Source: Gammaproteobacteria bacterium | GTDB lineage: Bacteria; Pseudomonadota; Gammaproteobacteria; HTCC5015 | Reading direction: 5' to 3' | Assembly (NCBI GenBank): GCA_020630145.1 | Contig: JAHDBX010000123.1 | Location: 1 to 5,960, forward strand | DNA: 5,960 bases | Part shown: positions 1-5,960 of the stretch, piece after piece | How positions within the stretch are numbered: position 1 is the stretch's first letter | How the letters are laid out: every line of letters starts with the position of its first letter | Notes under the pieces: generated by a model | The model's database searches: none | What the model was told of the DNA's origin: nothing | What the model saw: the letters and a program-made list of their open reading frames with translations, nothing else | Program-made: the position numbers and the translations under genes

Positions 1-1
1 A

Positions 2-292
2 GCTTTAAGTGTGAGTGTATTGCTGCATTGTTTGTTGGACTTCCCTGTTCATCATGATGACGCGCATAGACACTTTTTGCCTATAATTCATTGGCGTTTT
101 GAAAGCCCTGTATCGTACTGGGACCCTCGTCACTACGGGCAATATATGGTGTTTGTTGAAATGGTAATGATGGCAGTGTCTTTTATATTTATAGTATGTA
201 AACGTCCAGAAAAAACAGCGAAAATAATTGCCAGTATTTTGTTAATGGTAAATATCGGTTTTTATATTTTTGCTAGGCTTTATTGGGCTTAG
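2..292 (+). CDS. C-terminal part of a His/Asp-rich inner-membrane protein (partial at left edge)
   Basis: The frame is open to the left edge, so this is the 3' end of a longer gene. A GTG at 11 is available as a start, but the frame continues upstream of it and no ribosome binding site can be judged. Numbering from that GTG, a cluster of metal-ligand-type residues (H6, D10, H14, H15, D16, D17, H19, H21) sits in the motif LDFPVHHDDAHRHF, followed by a WRFESPVSYWDPRHYG segment. Two hydrophobic stretches, at about residues 47-64 and 73-90, look like transmembrane helices, separated by a short basic loop (KRPEK). The pattern resembles bacterial membrane proteins often annotated as putative membrane-bound metal-dependent hydrolases, or vaguely as 'cobalamin biosynthesis' membrane proteins. 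That family link is from memory and the function is not established. The gene ends 92 bp before clpB, and the promoter between them suggests separate transcription. Confidence 0.7.
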   Translation, partial: ALSVSVLLHCLLDFPVHHDDAHRHFLPIIHWRFESPVSYWDPRHYGQYMVFVEMVMMAVSFIFIVCKRPEKTAKIIASILLMVNIGFYIFARLYWA

Positions 293-325
293 ATATATCT
301 TTACATACTAAAGCCATAAAAAGAG

Positions 326-354
326 CTTGAAAAAAAACAGTTAAGCGCTATTTA
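326..354 (+). promoter_or_regulatory. Putative sigma32 (heat-shock) promoter of clpB
   Basis: CTTGAAA at 326-332 matches the sigma32 -35 consensus exactly. After a 13-bp spacer, CGCTATTTA at 346-354 matches 7 of 9 positions of the CCCCATTTA-type -10. Transcription would start near 361, leaving a leader of about 24 nt before the clpB ATG. clpB is a classic sigma32 regulon member in Gammaproteobacteria, which makes the call more likely. No experimental start is known here. Confidence 0.7.
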
Positions 355-370
355 TTAAACATACATTGAT

Positions 371-376
371 AGAGGA
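371..376 (+). promoter_or_regulatory. Ribosome binding site of clpB
   Basis: AGAGGA lies 8 nt upstream of the ATG at 385. This supports that start, which also gives the normal ClpB N-terminus ([14 protein letters not shown]). Confidence 0.75.
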
Positions 377-384
377 TTTATCTT

Positions 385-2391
385 ATGAGGTTTGATAAGT
401 TAACAAGTCATTTTCAGCAAGCATTTGCCGAAGCGCAATCCTTGGCGCTTGGACATGACCATCAAATTTTAGAACCTGAACATGTTATGGCTGCTATGTT
501 ATCTCAAGATAATAGTAGTGTTGCAGCTTTATTGGCGCAAAGTGATGTCAATATCTCTACTTTTCAAACTGAATTAAAAAAACGCTTAGGTAGCTTTCCT
601 GAAGTGTCGGGTGTAGGCGGCGATGTGCAGCCTAGTAAAGATCTAGTTAATACTTTAAATTTATGCGATAAGCTGGCGCAGCAACGTAAAGACCAGTATA
701 TAGCCAGTGAACTGTTTGTTCTTGCTTTATTGGAAGGCAAGCATTCACTTACTGATTTGCTTGTAAAAGCCGGTGCAAATAAAAATAAAGTTGAAGCAGT
801 TATTAATCAAATTCGTAATGGTGAAACCGTGAATGATGCTAACGCCGAAGATCAACGTCAGGCATTAGAAAAATATACAGTTGACTTGAGTGAAAGAGCT
901 GAGCAAGGTAAGTTGGACCCTGTTATTGGGCGTGATGATGAAATTCGTCGCGCTATACAAGTATTGCAACGTCGTACCAAAAATAACCCCGTATTAATTG
1001 GTGAGCCGGGTGTAGGTAAAACCGCTATTGTAGAAGGTTTAGCGCAGCGTATATTGAATGGAGAAGTGCCTGAAGGCTTACGTAATAAACGTGTTTTATC
1101 TTTAGACCTTGCAGCCTTGGTAGCCGGTGCAAAGTATCGCGGTGAGTTTGAAGAGCGTCTAAAAGCGGTATTAAAAGATTTGTCGAAGCAGGAAGGTCAA
1201 ATCGTACTGTTTATCGATGAAATTCATACAATGGTGGGTGCCGGTAAGGCAGATGGTGCTATGGATGCGGGTAATATGCTAAAACCTGCTTTGGCACGCG
1301 GCGAGTTACATTGTATTGGTGCAACTACTTTGGATGAGTATCGTCAGTTTATCGAGAAAGATGCTGCCTTGGAGCGACGTTTTCAAAAAGTACAAGTTGA
1401 TGAGCCGAATATAGAAGATACCATAGCTATACTACGCGGATTAAAAGAACGCTATGAAGTGCATCATGGCGTGAATATTACTGACCCTGCGATTGTTGCC
1501 GCAGCCACTTTGTCGCAACGTTATATCAGTGATAGGCAACTACCTGATAAAGCGATTGATTTAATTGACGAAGCCGCTAGCCGTATTCGTATGGAAATTG
1601 ATTCTAAACCAGAAGCAATGGACAAACTCGATCGTCGCCTGATTCAATTAAAAATAGAGCGTGAAGCTCTTAAAAAAGAAAGTGATAGTGCATCCGTAAA
1701 ACGTCTTGATGATTTAGAAAGTGATATCGGTCTTTTAGAAAAAGAATATGCCGACTTAGAAGAAATATGGAAGCATGAAAAACGTGCGGTAGAAGGTAGT
1801 GCCAATATAAAAGAAGCGCTTGATAAAGCACGTATGGAGTTAGATGTTGCAAGGCGAGCAAATGACCTCGCTAAGATGTCCGAGTTGCAGTACGGCAAAA
1901 TTCCAGAGTTAGAAAAACAAATTAATGCTGTTGATAGCAGTATTCAAGAACATGATAGTACAGACAATCAGCTCTTACGTAATAAAGTAACGGAAGATGA
2001 GATTGCCGAAGTGGTGTCGGCATGGACTAATATTCCTATTAGTAAAATGCTTGAAGGCGAGCGTGAAAAATTACTGCAAATGGAAAAAGTAATCGCAGCT
2101 CGCGTGATTGGTCAGGAGCAAGCGGTTAAATCGGTTTCTGATGCAATTCGTCGTTCACGAGCCGGTTTATCAGATCCTGATCGTCCAAATGGTTCATTTA
2201 TGTTTCTAGGCCCAACCGGCGTAGGAAAAACAGAGCTATGTAAAGCGTTGTCTGAATTTATGTTTGATACAGAAGATGCCATGGTACGTATTGATATGTC
2301 AGAGTTTATGGAAAAGCATAGCGTTGCACGTTTAGTCGGTGCACCTCCAGGCTATGTGGGTTATGAAGAGGGAGGGTACAGAAACGGTTAG
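385..2391 (+). CDS. clpB: ATP-dependent chaperone ClpB, N-terminal 668-residue part of a frameshifted gene
   Basis: ClpB is a cytoplasmic hexameric AAA+ disaggregase that threads aggregated protein through its pore, working with DnaK/DnaJ/GrpE. Visible in order are: the Clp N domain (about 1-145); the D1 ATPase with Walker A GEPGVGKT at 206-213 and Walker B LFIDE ending at E279, the same numbering as E. coli; the coiled-coil middle domain (about 410-525), rich in Lys/Glu; and the start of D2, with Walker A GPTGVGKT at 609-616 (about four residues later than E. coli, so a small middle-domain insertion is inferred) and the GYVG pore loop. Just after the pore loop the frame leaves the family sequence and ends in Tyr-Arg-Asn-Gly-stop. 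A product of this frame alone lacks the D2 Walker B, sensor and arginine-finger residues, so it would not be a normal disaggregase. The missing part continues one frame over. Restoring 5 nt would give 871 residues, close to the usual length of about 857. Confidence 0.93.
   Translation: MRFDKLTSHFQQAFAEAQSLALGHDHQILEPEHVMAAMLSQDNSSVAALLAQSDVNISTFQTELKKRLGSFPEVSGVGGDVQPSKDLVNTLNLCDKLAQQRKDQYIASELFVLALLEGKHSLTDLLVKAGANKNKVEAVINQIRNGETVNDANAEDQRQALEKYTVDLSERAEQGKLDPVIGRDDEIRRAIQVLQRRTKNNPVLIGEPGVGKTAIVEGLAQRILNGEVPEGLRNKRVLSLDLAALVAGAKYRGEFEERLKAVLKDLSKQEGQIVLFIDEIHTMVGAGKADGAMDAGNMLKPALARGELHCIGATTLDEYRQFIEKDAALERRFQKVQVDEPNIEDTIAILRGLKERYEVHHGVNITDPAIVAAATLSQRYISDRQLPDKAIDLIDEAASRIRMEIDSKPEAMDKLDRRLIQLKIEREALKKESDSASVKRLDDLESDIGLLEKEYADLEEIWKHEKRAVEGSANIKEALDKARMELDVARRANDLAKMSELQYGKIPELEKQINAVDSSIQEHDSTDNQLLRNKVTEDEIAEVVSAWTNIPISKMLEGEREKLLQMEKVIAARVIGQEQAVKSVSDAIRRSRAGLSDPDRPNGSFMFLGPTGVGKTELCKALSEFMFDTEDAMVRIDMSEFMEKHSVARLVGAPPGYVGYEEGGYRNG
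2376..2380 (+). other. clpB: Frameshift site in clpB, apparent 5-nt deletion
   Basis: Family members read GGY(L/Q)TE(A/T)VRR(R/K)PYSV here. The sequence gives GGY in the first frame and [11 protein letters not shown] in the next, with the second frame picking up at ACA 2378. Inserting TTAAC after GGGTAC would restore GGYLTETVRR exactly, so the simplest lesion is loss of 5 nt between two AC dinucleotides. A single inserted G would also restore the frame when removed, but would still leave Tyr-Leu missing. Confidence 0.8.
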
Positions 2392-2995
2392 ACGCAAACC
2401 TTATTCGGTTATTTTATTAGATGAAGTGGAAAAGGCGCACCCTGATGTGTTTAACATACTCCTACAAGTATTGGATGATGGTCGTTTAACAGATGGGCAG
2501 GGACGTACGGTAGACTTTAGAAATACCATTATTGTTATGACATCTAATTTAGGTAGCCATAAAATTCAGGAATTAGCTGAAGAGTATGGCAGTGACACAG
2601 ATGCGGGCATAGAGGCAAGTAATTACGCCAGAATGCGTGCGGCAGTAATGGGTGTTGTCGAAGAGCACTTTAGGCCTGAATTTTTAAATCGCGTAGATGA
2701 TATGGTAGTTTTTCACCCTTTAAGTCGCAAAGATATCCGTGCTATTGCGAATATTCAGATAGATGATCTACGTAAGCGTTTGGAAGCGCGTGATTTACAG
2801 TTAAAAATCAGCGATGCTGCTCTAGATATGCTTGGCGAAGCCGGTTTTGATGCTGTATATGGCGCTAGGCCTTTAAAGCGCGTGATTCAACATAAGCTAG
2901 AGAACCCTTTGGCTGAACATATCTTGTCGGGTAGGTTTTCAGCAGGCTCCGCTATTAATATAGATGTGGTGGATGGTGTAATAGAGATACATTAG
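2378..2995 (+). pseudogene. clpB: C-terminal part of ClpB D2 ATPase domain, out of frame with the 5' part
   Basis: This stretch continues ClpB without interruption from [11 protein letters not shown] to the end of the family. It carries the D2 Walker B VILLDE (Asp at 2420-2422, Glu at 2423-2425), sensor-1 Asn in MTSNLGS (2546-2548), the arginine finger in FRPEFLNR (Arg at 2690-2692) and sensor-2 Arg in GARPLKR (2867-2869). These key residues are intact, so decay beyond the one lesion is not evident. The loop between NLGS and the FRPEF segment (around [14 protein letters not shown]) is several residues longer than in E. coli. The frame is open back to a GTG at 2339, but that start has no visible ribosome binding site and would begin with non-family residues. 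Independent translation is therefore doubtful. Translation of a full protein would need a +1 frameshift near 2377, or the sequence is in error. Confidence 0.88.
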
Positions 2996-3014
2996 CTTCT
3001 CAACAGTAGGTAAA

Positions 3015-3056
3015 GGCCGTTAGCAATGGTGGCTGTTTGTTGTTACTTTTCTTTTA
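3015..3056 (+). terminator. Possible Rho-independent terminator of clpB
   Basis: A 7-bp stem GCCGTTA (3016-3022) / TGGTGGC (3027-3033) closes on a GCAA tetraloop, with three G-U pairs and one further possible G-U at the base. It is followed by a T-rich run to 3056 that is interrupted by G, A and C. It lies 20 nt past the clpB stop and before the next promoter, which fits. The wobble pairs and broken T-run make it weak. Confidence 0.4.
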
Positions 3057-3065
3057 AACGCAAAT

Positions 3066-3084
3066 GTTAATTATTATCATTTAC
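3066..3084 (+). promoter_or_regulatory. Fur box upstream of the imelysin gene
   Basis: GTTAATTATTATCATTTAC, read as its reverse complement, matches 15 of 19 positions of the Fur consensus GATAATGATAATCATTATC. It overlaps the -35 element of the promoter just downstream, the classic placement for repression by Fe(II)-Fur. The downstream genes (imelysin/IrpA family and di-haem protein) are of types commonly under Fur control. Confidence 0.85.
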
Positions 3085-3108
3085 ATTTATGTGTTTGGAG
3101 TCTATAAT
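3080..3108 (+). promoter_or_regulatory. Sigma70-type promoter of the imelysin/di-haem operon
   Basis: TTTACA (3080-3085; 5 of 6 to TTGACA) and a perfect TATAAT (3103-3108) are separated by the ideal 17 bp. Transcription would begin near 3115, giving a leader of about 80 nt. The Fur box covers the -35, so the promoter should be off in iron-replete cells and strong under iron limitation. Confidence 0.8.
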
Positions 3109-3118
3109 CTCACTTAAC

Positions 3119-3171
3119 AAAGTTGAGGTCCCCCTTATTCGGTACTGATATCAGTCATCAACTTTCTTTTT
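3119..3171 (+). promoter_or_regulatory. Leader hairpin with T-run (possible attenuator) between promoter and imelysin gene
   Basis: AAAGTTGA (3119-3126) pairs perfectly with TCAACTTT (3158-3165), which is followed by CTTTTT (3166-3171), a terminator-like arrangement. The 31-nt loop holds a perfect 12-bp palindrome ACTGATATCAGT (3144-3155) that could fold as an inner hairpin, and a C-rich run. The outer stem is A/T-rich, so termination strength is uncertain. The element lies wholly within the predicted transcript of the Fur-controlled promoter. Confidence 0.4.
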
Positions 3172-3192
3172 CAATTTACAAATTTTAAGAGA

Positions 3193-4458
3193 ATGATGAT
3201 GAAAACCATTTTTATATTAGCCATGCTGCTGCTGGTGGGTATCAGTAATGCGCAAGCTATCACAAAAAAAGACATACTAAATCATTATGCAGATTTAGCT
3301 TTTGTTGTTTACAACGACTCTTTATCAAGTGCCGAAGCATTAGAAAAGTCGCTACAATTATTAGTAAAACAACCAACTGAGAAAAACTTACAGGCTGCAA
3401 AAACAGCATGGAAAGTTGCGCGTGTGCCATACCAACAAACAGAGGCTTATCGCTTTGGTAATGCTATTGTTGATGAATGGGAAGGCAAAGTAAATGCATG
3501 GCCTTTAGATGAAGGTTTAATTGATTACGTCGCTTCAGATTATGGTGATAGCTCAGAAGATAATACGCTATATACAGCAAATGTGATTGCGAATAAGAAC
3601 CTAAAGTTATCGGGCAATACAGTAGATGCCTCAAATATTAATAAAATACTATTATCTGAAACTTTGCATGAAATTGATGGTGTCGAGGCGAATGTTGCTA
3701 CAGGTTATCATGCAATAGAGTTTTTACTCTGGGGTCAGGATTTAAACGGCACTAATCATGGCGCAGGTCAGCGCCCCGCTAGTGATTTTAATCGTAAGAA
3801 CTGTACAAATGGTCACTGTGATAGACGCGCTCAATACTTACTAGTTGCAGCAGATTTACTGATTGATGACTTGAAGTGGATGGTGAAGCAGTGGACGAAA
3901 CAAGGCGAAGCGAGATTATCACTATTAAAAGATGAAGCTGAAGGTATTAATACTATCTTTACAGGTATGGGTAGCTTGTCTTATGGTGAACTAGCAGGTG
4001 AGCGTATTAAATTAGGTGTGATGTTGCATGACCCAGAAGAAGAGCATGATTGTTTTAGTGATAACACACATAATTCACATTACTATGATATTCAAGGTAT
4101 TCAAAATGTATATACAGGCAGCTATAAAACCTTAACGGGTGCATGGCTTTCTGGCCCGAGTCTTTCCGATTTAGTTGCAGCAACTAATAAACAAGTAGAT
4201 AACAGTTTACGCAGCAATATTACGGCATCACTACAAGCAGCAAAAGTATTGGTTGATAGCGCTGAAAAAGAAGGCGTATCTTATGATCAACTGCTTGCGG
4301 AAGGTAATGAGGCGGGTAATCGTAAAATAATGGGTGTAGTTAATGCGTTGTTAGAGCAAACTAAATCTATAGAGCTAGCCGTTCAAACTGTTGGTTTGGC
4401 GAATATAGAGTTTGAAGGTTCTGACTCACTAGACTCACCTCAGGCTGTATTTCAATAA
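3193..4458 (+). CDS. Secreted imelysin-family (IrpA/peptidase M75-like) iron-regulated protein
   Basis: The product is 421 residues with a clear Sec signal peptide: MMMK, a hydrophobic core to about residue 17, then SNAQA with cleavage predicted after A22. It is exported, and no lipobox Cys is present at the cleavage site. The mature protein carries the imelysin GxHxxE motif as G171-Y-H173-A-I-E176, followed by FLLWGQDL. It also has the IrpA-type segment HDPEEEHDCFSDNTHNSH (from H279) and a Cys pair C204/C209 in NCTNGHC that may form a disulfide. Imelysin proteins (EfeO, IcmP and IrpA relatives) are periplasmic or outer-membrane-linked metal-binding proteins tied to iron uptake; peptidase activity is claimed for few. 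Three tandem ATGs (3193, 3196, 3199) precede AAA. The AAGAG at 3187-3191 is best spaced (7 nt) for the third, so the true start may be 3199 (419 residues). A Fur-overlapped promoter lies upstream, and the di-haem gene follows on the same strand. IrpA is the likeliest subtype, but no symbol is assigned. Confidence 0.9.
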   Translation: MMMKTIFILAMLLLVGISNAQAITKKDILNHYADLAFVVYNDSLSSAEALEKSLQLLVKQPTEKNLQAAKTAWKVARVPYQQTEAYRFGNAIVDEWEGKVNAWPLDEGLIDYVASDYGDSSEDNTLYTANVIANKNLKLSGNTVDASNINKILLSETLHEIDGVEANVATGYHAIEFLLWGQDLNGTNHGAGQRPASDFNRKNCTNGHCDRRAQYLLVAADLLIDDLKWMVKQWTKQGEARLSLLKDEAEGINTIFTGMGSLSYGELAGERIKLGVMLHDPEEEHDCFSDNTHNSHYYDIQGIQNVYTGSYKTLTGAWLSGPSLSDLVAATNKQVDNSLRSNITASLQAAKVLVDSAEKEGVSYDQLLAEGNEAGNRKIMGVVNALLEQTKSIELAVQTVGLANIEFEGSDSLDSPQAVFQ

Positions 4459-4470
4459 GTCTTACATTGT

Positions 4471-4499
4471 GCCAAGTGTTTCAATCTGAAACACTTGGC
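4471..4499 (+). terminator. Perfect 13-bp intergenic hairpin after the imelysin gene
   Basis: GCCAAGTGTTTCA pairs without mismatch with TGAAACACTTGGC around an ATC loop, 12 nt after the imelysin stop. No T-run follows on either strand, so it is not a standard Rho-independent terminator. It more likely protects the upstream mRNA 3' end from exonucleases or partly limits readthrough into the di-haem gene, which has no evident promoter of its own. That would favour imelysin over the cytochrome. The structure is certain; its role is inferred. Confidence 0.6.
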
Positions 4500-4510
4500 T
4501 ACATACCCAT

Positions 4511-4526
4511 ATAGGTACTGCAAATT
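4511..4526 (+). promoter_or_regulatory. Weak ribosome binding site and putative ATT start of the di-haem gene
   Basis: ATAGGT at 4511-4516 places a short AGG Shine-Dalgarno core (4513-4515) 8 nt upstream of ATT 4524. This is the only candidate that keeps a whole signal peptide and has acceptable spacing. CTG 4518 is too close to the AGG, and ATA 4554 has no Shine-Dalgarno-like sequence and would shorten the n-region. The call is an inference made by elimination. Confidence 0.4.
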
Positions 4527-5960
4527 AATAGCGATAATAAAAACCTTAAAAATATACTATTTATTTTATTACTGACACCTTTATTCGTTTTAGCTAATGA
4601 TGCCGATGTGGTTAAACCAACAAAGGATTTTAGTCGAGCTGAACCATTTGAAGCTTTACCCGCAGGTGCATTAACACATAATAAAAAAAATGATCAAAAT
4701 GCGTTTTCTCATGCTTCGGCAAATATGAGTTTTGAGCGTGAATTAGATTTCAAGGTTGGTAATGCTTTTTTTCGGCGTATCTGGGTGTCTTCACCTTCAT
4801 CAACAAAGTCCAGTGATGGTCTAGGGCCATTATTTAATGCGCGTTCTTGTCAACGCTGTCATATTAAAGATGGACGTGGGCATCCGCCAGAGAACCAATT
4901 GGATACCTCGGTATCCATGTTATTCCGTCTGAGTATTCCTCCGCAAAATAAAATACAAAAACACGCTATAGCATCAGGTAAGTCTTTAACAATTAATGAA
5001 CCCTTCTATGGAGGTCAGTTACAGGATTTTTCAGTTCTGGGCATACATGCTGAAGGTGAGATTAATATTCGTTATGAAGAGCGCACAATTCAAATGGCGG
5101 ACAATGAAACGGCTTCATTACGAAAACCTATTTACGCTATCAATGCGCCTAAATATGGTAATCCGCATAAAGACATGATGATCTCACCGAGAATAGCGCC
5201 ACAAATGATTGGTTTAGGTTTATTGGAATCTATCTCGGCTACAGATATAGAAAAGCAAGCTGACCCTGATGATAAAGATAAGGATGGTATATCGGGCAAA
5301 GTGAATTGGGTGTGGGATAAAGAAAAACAACAATTAAGTATAGGTCGTTTTGGGCACAAAGCTGGCATGCCAAGTTTAAACCAGCAAAATCAAGCTGCTT
5401 TTAATGGCGATATAGGTTTGTCTACACCTTTGTTTTCCAACCCTAATGGTGACTGTACATTATTACAAGTGGCATGCAATAAAATGCCGAATGGTAATGA
5501 TGAGGCATACCAAAACTTTGAGGTAAGCCAAGAAATTGCAGCTAAAGTTTTACACTATACACGCAACATATCTGTACCTGCTCGTCGAGGCGTGAGTGAT
5601 GCTGATGTATTAGCCGGTAAAAAATTATTTTATCAGGCGCAATGTATAGCGTGCCATACACCAAAATATATTACGCCACGTATTACCGCACAGCCAGAAC
5701 AAGCAAGACAATTAATTTGGCCTTATACTGACTTATTGGTACACGATATGGGTGAAGGCTTGGCTGATCATAGCCCTGAAGGTCAGGCAAATGGTCGGGA
5801 GTGGCGTACAGCACCATTATGGGGTATCGGCTTAACGCCTGTGGTGAATGGTCATACATACTACTTACATGATGGTCGTGCACGTAATTTGTTAGAAGCT
5901 ATCTTGTGGCATGGTGGTGAAGCAGAAAATGCAAAGCAAGAGGTTATCAATATGCGTTCT
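4524..5960 (+). CDS. Di-haem thiol-oxidoreductase-like cytochrome (DUF1111/COG3488 family), partial at right edge
   Basis: One uninterrupted frame runs from after a stop at 4512-4514 to the window end: 479 codons if it starts at ATT 4524. The N-terminus reads as a Sec signal peptide (NSDNKNLKN, then ILFILLLTPLFVLA) with cleavage after about A24. Two c-type haem sites are present, C109-Q-R-C112-H113 (4848-4862) and C374-I-A-C377-H378 (5643-5657). Family landmarks include YGGQLQDFSVLG, SPRIAPQMIGLGLLE, a DxDxDG calcium-loop-like motif (D250-D252-D254-G255), GRFGHKA, VPARRG, PYTDLLVHDMGEGLAD, GREWRTAPLWGIGLT and LHDGRARNLLEAILWHGGEA. Related di-haem proteins include MauG and bacterial cytochrome c peroxidases; the substrate of this family is unsettled. 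It acts in the periplasm and is probably co-transcribed with the Fur-controlled imelysin gene. The frame lacks any ATG, GTG or TTG before the signal peptide. The first ATG (4725) would remove it, and haem attachment needs export. Only the extreme C-terminus should be missing. Confidence 0.88.
   Translation, partial: MNSDNKNLKNILFILLLTPLFVLANDADVVKPTKDFSRAEPFEALPAGALTHNKKNDQNAFSHASANMSFERELDFKVGNAFFRRIWVSSPSSTKSSDGLGPLFNARSCQRCHIKDGRGHPPENQLDTSVSMLFRLSIPPQNKIQKHAIASGKSLTINEPFYGGQLQDFSVLGIHAEGEINIRYEERTIQMADNETASLRKPIYAINAPKYGNPHKDMMISPRIAPQMIGLGLLESISATDIEKQADPDDKDKDGISGKVNWVWDKEKQQLSIGRFGHKAGMPSLNQQNQAAFNGDIGLSTPLFSNPNGDCTLLQVACNKMPNGNDEAYQNFEVSQEIAAKVLHYTRNISVPARRGVSDADVLAGKKLFYQAQCIACHTPKYITPRITAQPEQARQLIWPYTDLLVHDMGEGLADHSPEGQANGREWRTAPLWGIGLTPVVNGHTYYLHDGRARNLLEAILWHGGEAENAKQEVINMRS

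Noticed and set aside
291..300. AGATATATCT palindrome just after the first gene, as a terminator or operator.
   Set aside because: It is short and almost entirely A/T, has no loop or T-run, and is expected by chance in AT-rich DNA.
1644..1898. Overlapping antisense reading frames opposite the clpB middle domain (also 1670-1861).
   Set aside because: They lie wholly inside a strongly conserved coding region, have low-complexity Ser/Leu/Phe-rich translations from the opposite strand of a coiled coil, and match no recognised family.
2371..2391. Programmed +1 frameshift in clpB on GGG-T (GGG slipping to GGT).
   Set aside because: A +1 shift would restore the frame but still lose the conserved Tyr-Leu, so bases really appear to be missing. 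No known clpB relies on frameshifting and no stimulatory element is evident.
2339..2995. A separate small ATPase gene starting at GTG 2339.
   Set aside because: The first 13 codons (MHLQAMW...) are the wrong-frame reading of the ClpB pore-loop region, there is no ribosome binding site, and the rest is the direct continuation of ClpB D2.
4469..4514. Earlier GTG/TTG starts for the di-haem gene (TTG 4467, GTG 4476).
   Set aside because: They are in the right frame but are followed by TAG at 4512-4514, so they cannot feed the cytochrome frame.
4996..5178. Short + strand frame inside the di-haem gene.
   Set aside because: The di-haem frame spans it with conserved motifs (YGGQLQDF, then RKPIYAINAPKYG); this is an out-of-frame shadow.
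5132..5883. Antisense reading frames (5132-5368 and 5683-5883) opposite the di-haem gene.
   Set aside because: They overlap the best-conserved parts of the di-haem protein on the other strand and show no domain or ribosome binding site of note.

Overview
The window reads as AT-rich chromosomal DNA of a gammaproteobacterium. The evidence is a proteobacterial-type ClpB whose first nucleotide-binding domain keeps the residue numbering of the E. coli protein, a sigma32-like promoter in front of clpB, and a near-consensus Fur box in front of an imelysin-family gene. The species cannot be named from the sequence alone. All genes lie on the + strand. I see no mobile element, CRISPR array, tRNA or rRNA.

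Layout: (1) Positions 1-292 hold the 3' end of a His/Asp-rich inner-membrane protein gene cut by the left edge. (2) Positions 293-384 carry a heat-shock type promoter and ribosome binding site. (3) Positions 385-2995 hold clpB, the disaggregase gene, broken by what looks like a 5-nt deletion near 2377-2380. The first frame stops at 2391, and the rest of the second ATPase domain continues in the next frame. (4) Positions 2996-3192 hold a plausible clpB terminator, then a strong promoter (TTTACA, 17 bp, TATAAT) overlapped by a Fur box, then a leader with a terminator-like hairpin. (5) Positions 3193-4458 encode a secreted imelysin/IrpA-type protein. (6) A perfect 13-bp hairpin lies at 4471-4499. 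(7) From about 4524 to the right edge lies a di-haem thiol-oxidoreductase-like (DUF1111 family) cytochrome gene. Its signal peptide region has no ATG, GTG or TTG start, and an ATT at 4524 is the best candidate.

Functionally there are two units. clpB is a heat-shock chaperone gene working with DnaK. The imelysin and di-haem genes form an iron-responsive periplasmic module, repressed by Fur when iron is plentiful. The pairing of an IrpA/imelysin protein with a DUF1111 di-haem protein is a known neighbourhood in Proteobacteria, usually taken as an iron-acquisition system, although the reaction of the di-haem protein is not settled.

The most notable points are the clpB lesion, the absence of a normal start codon in the di-haem gene, and the structured leader under Fur control. 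Two apparent defects within 6 kb raise the question of sequence error versus real gene decay or unusual translation.
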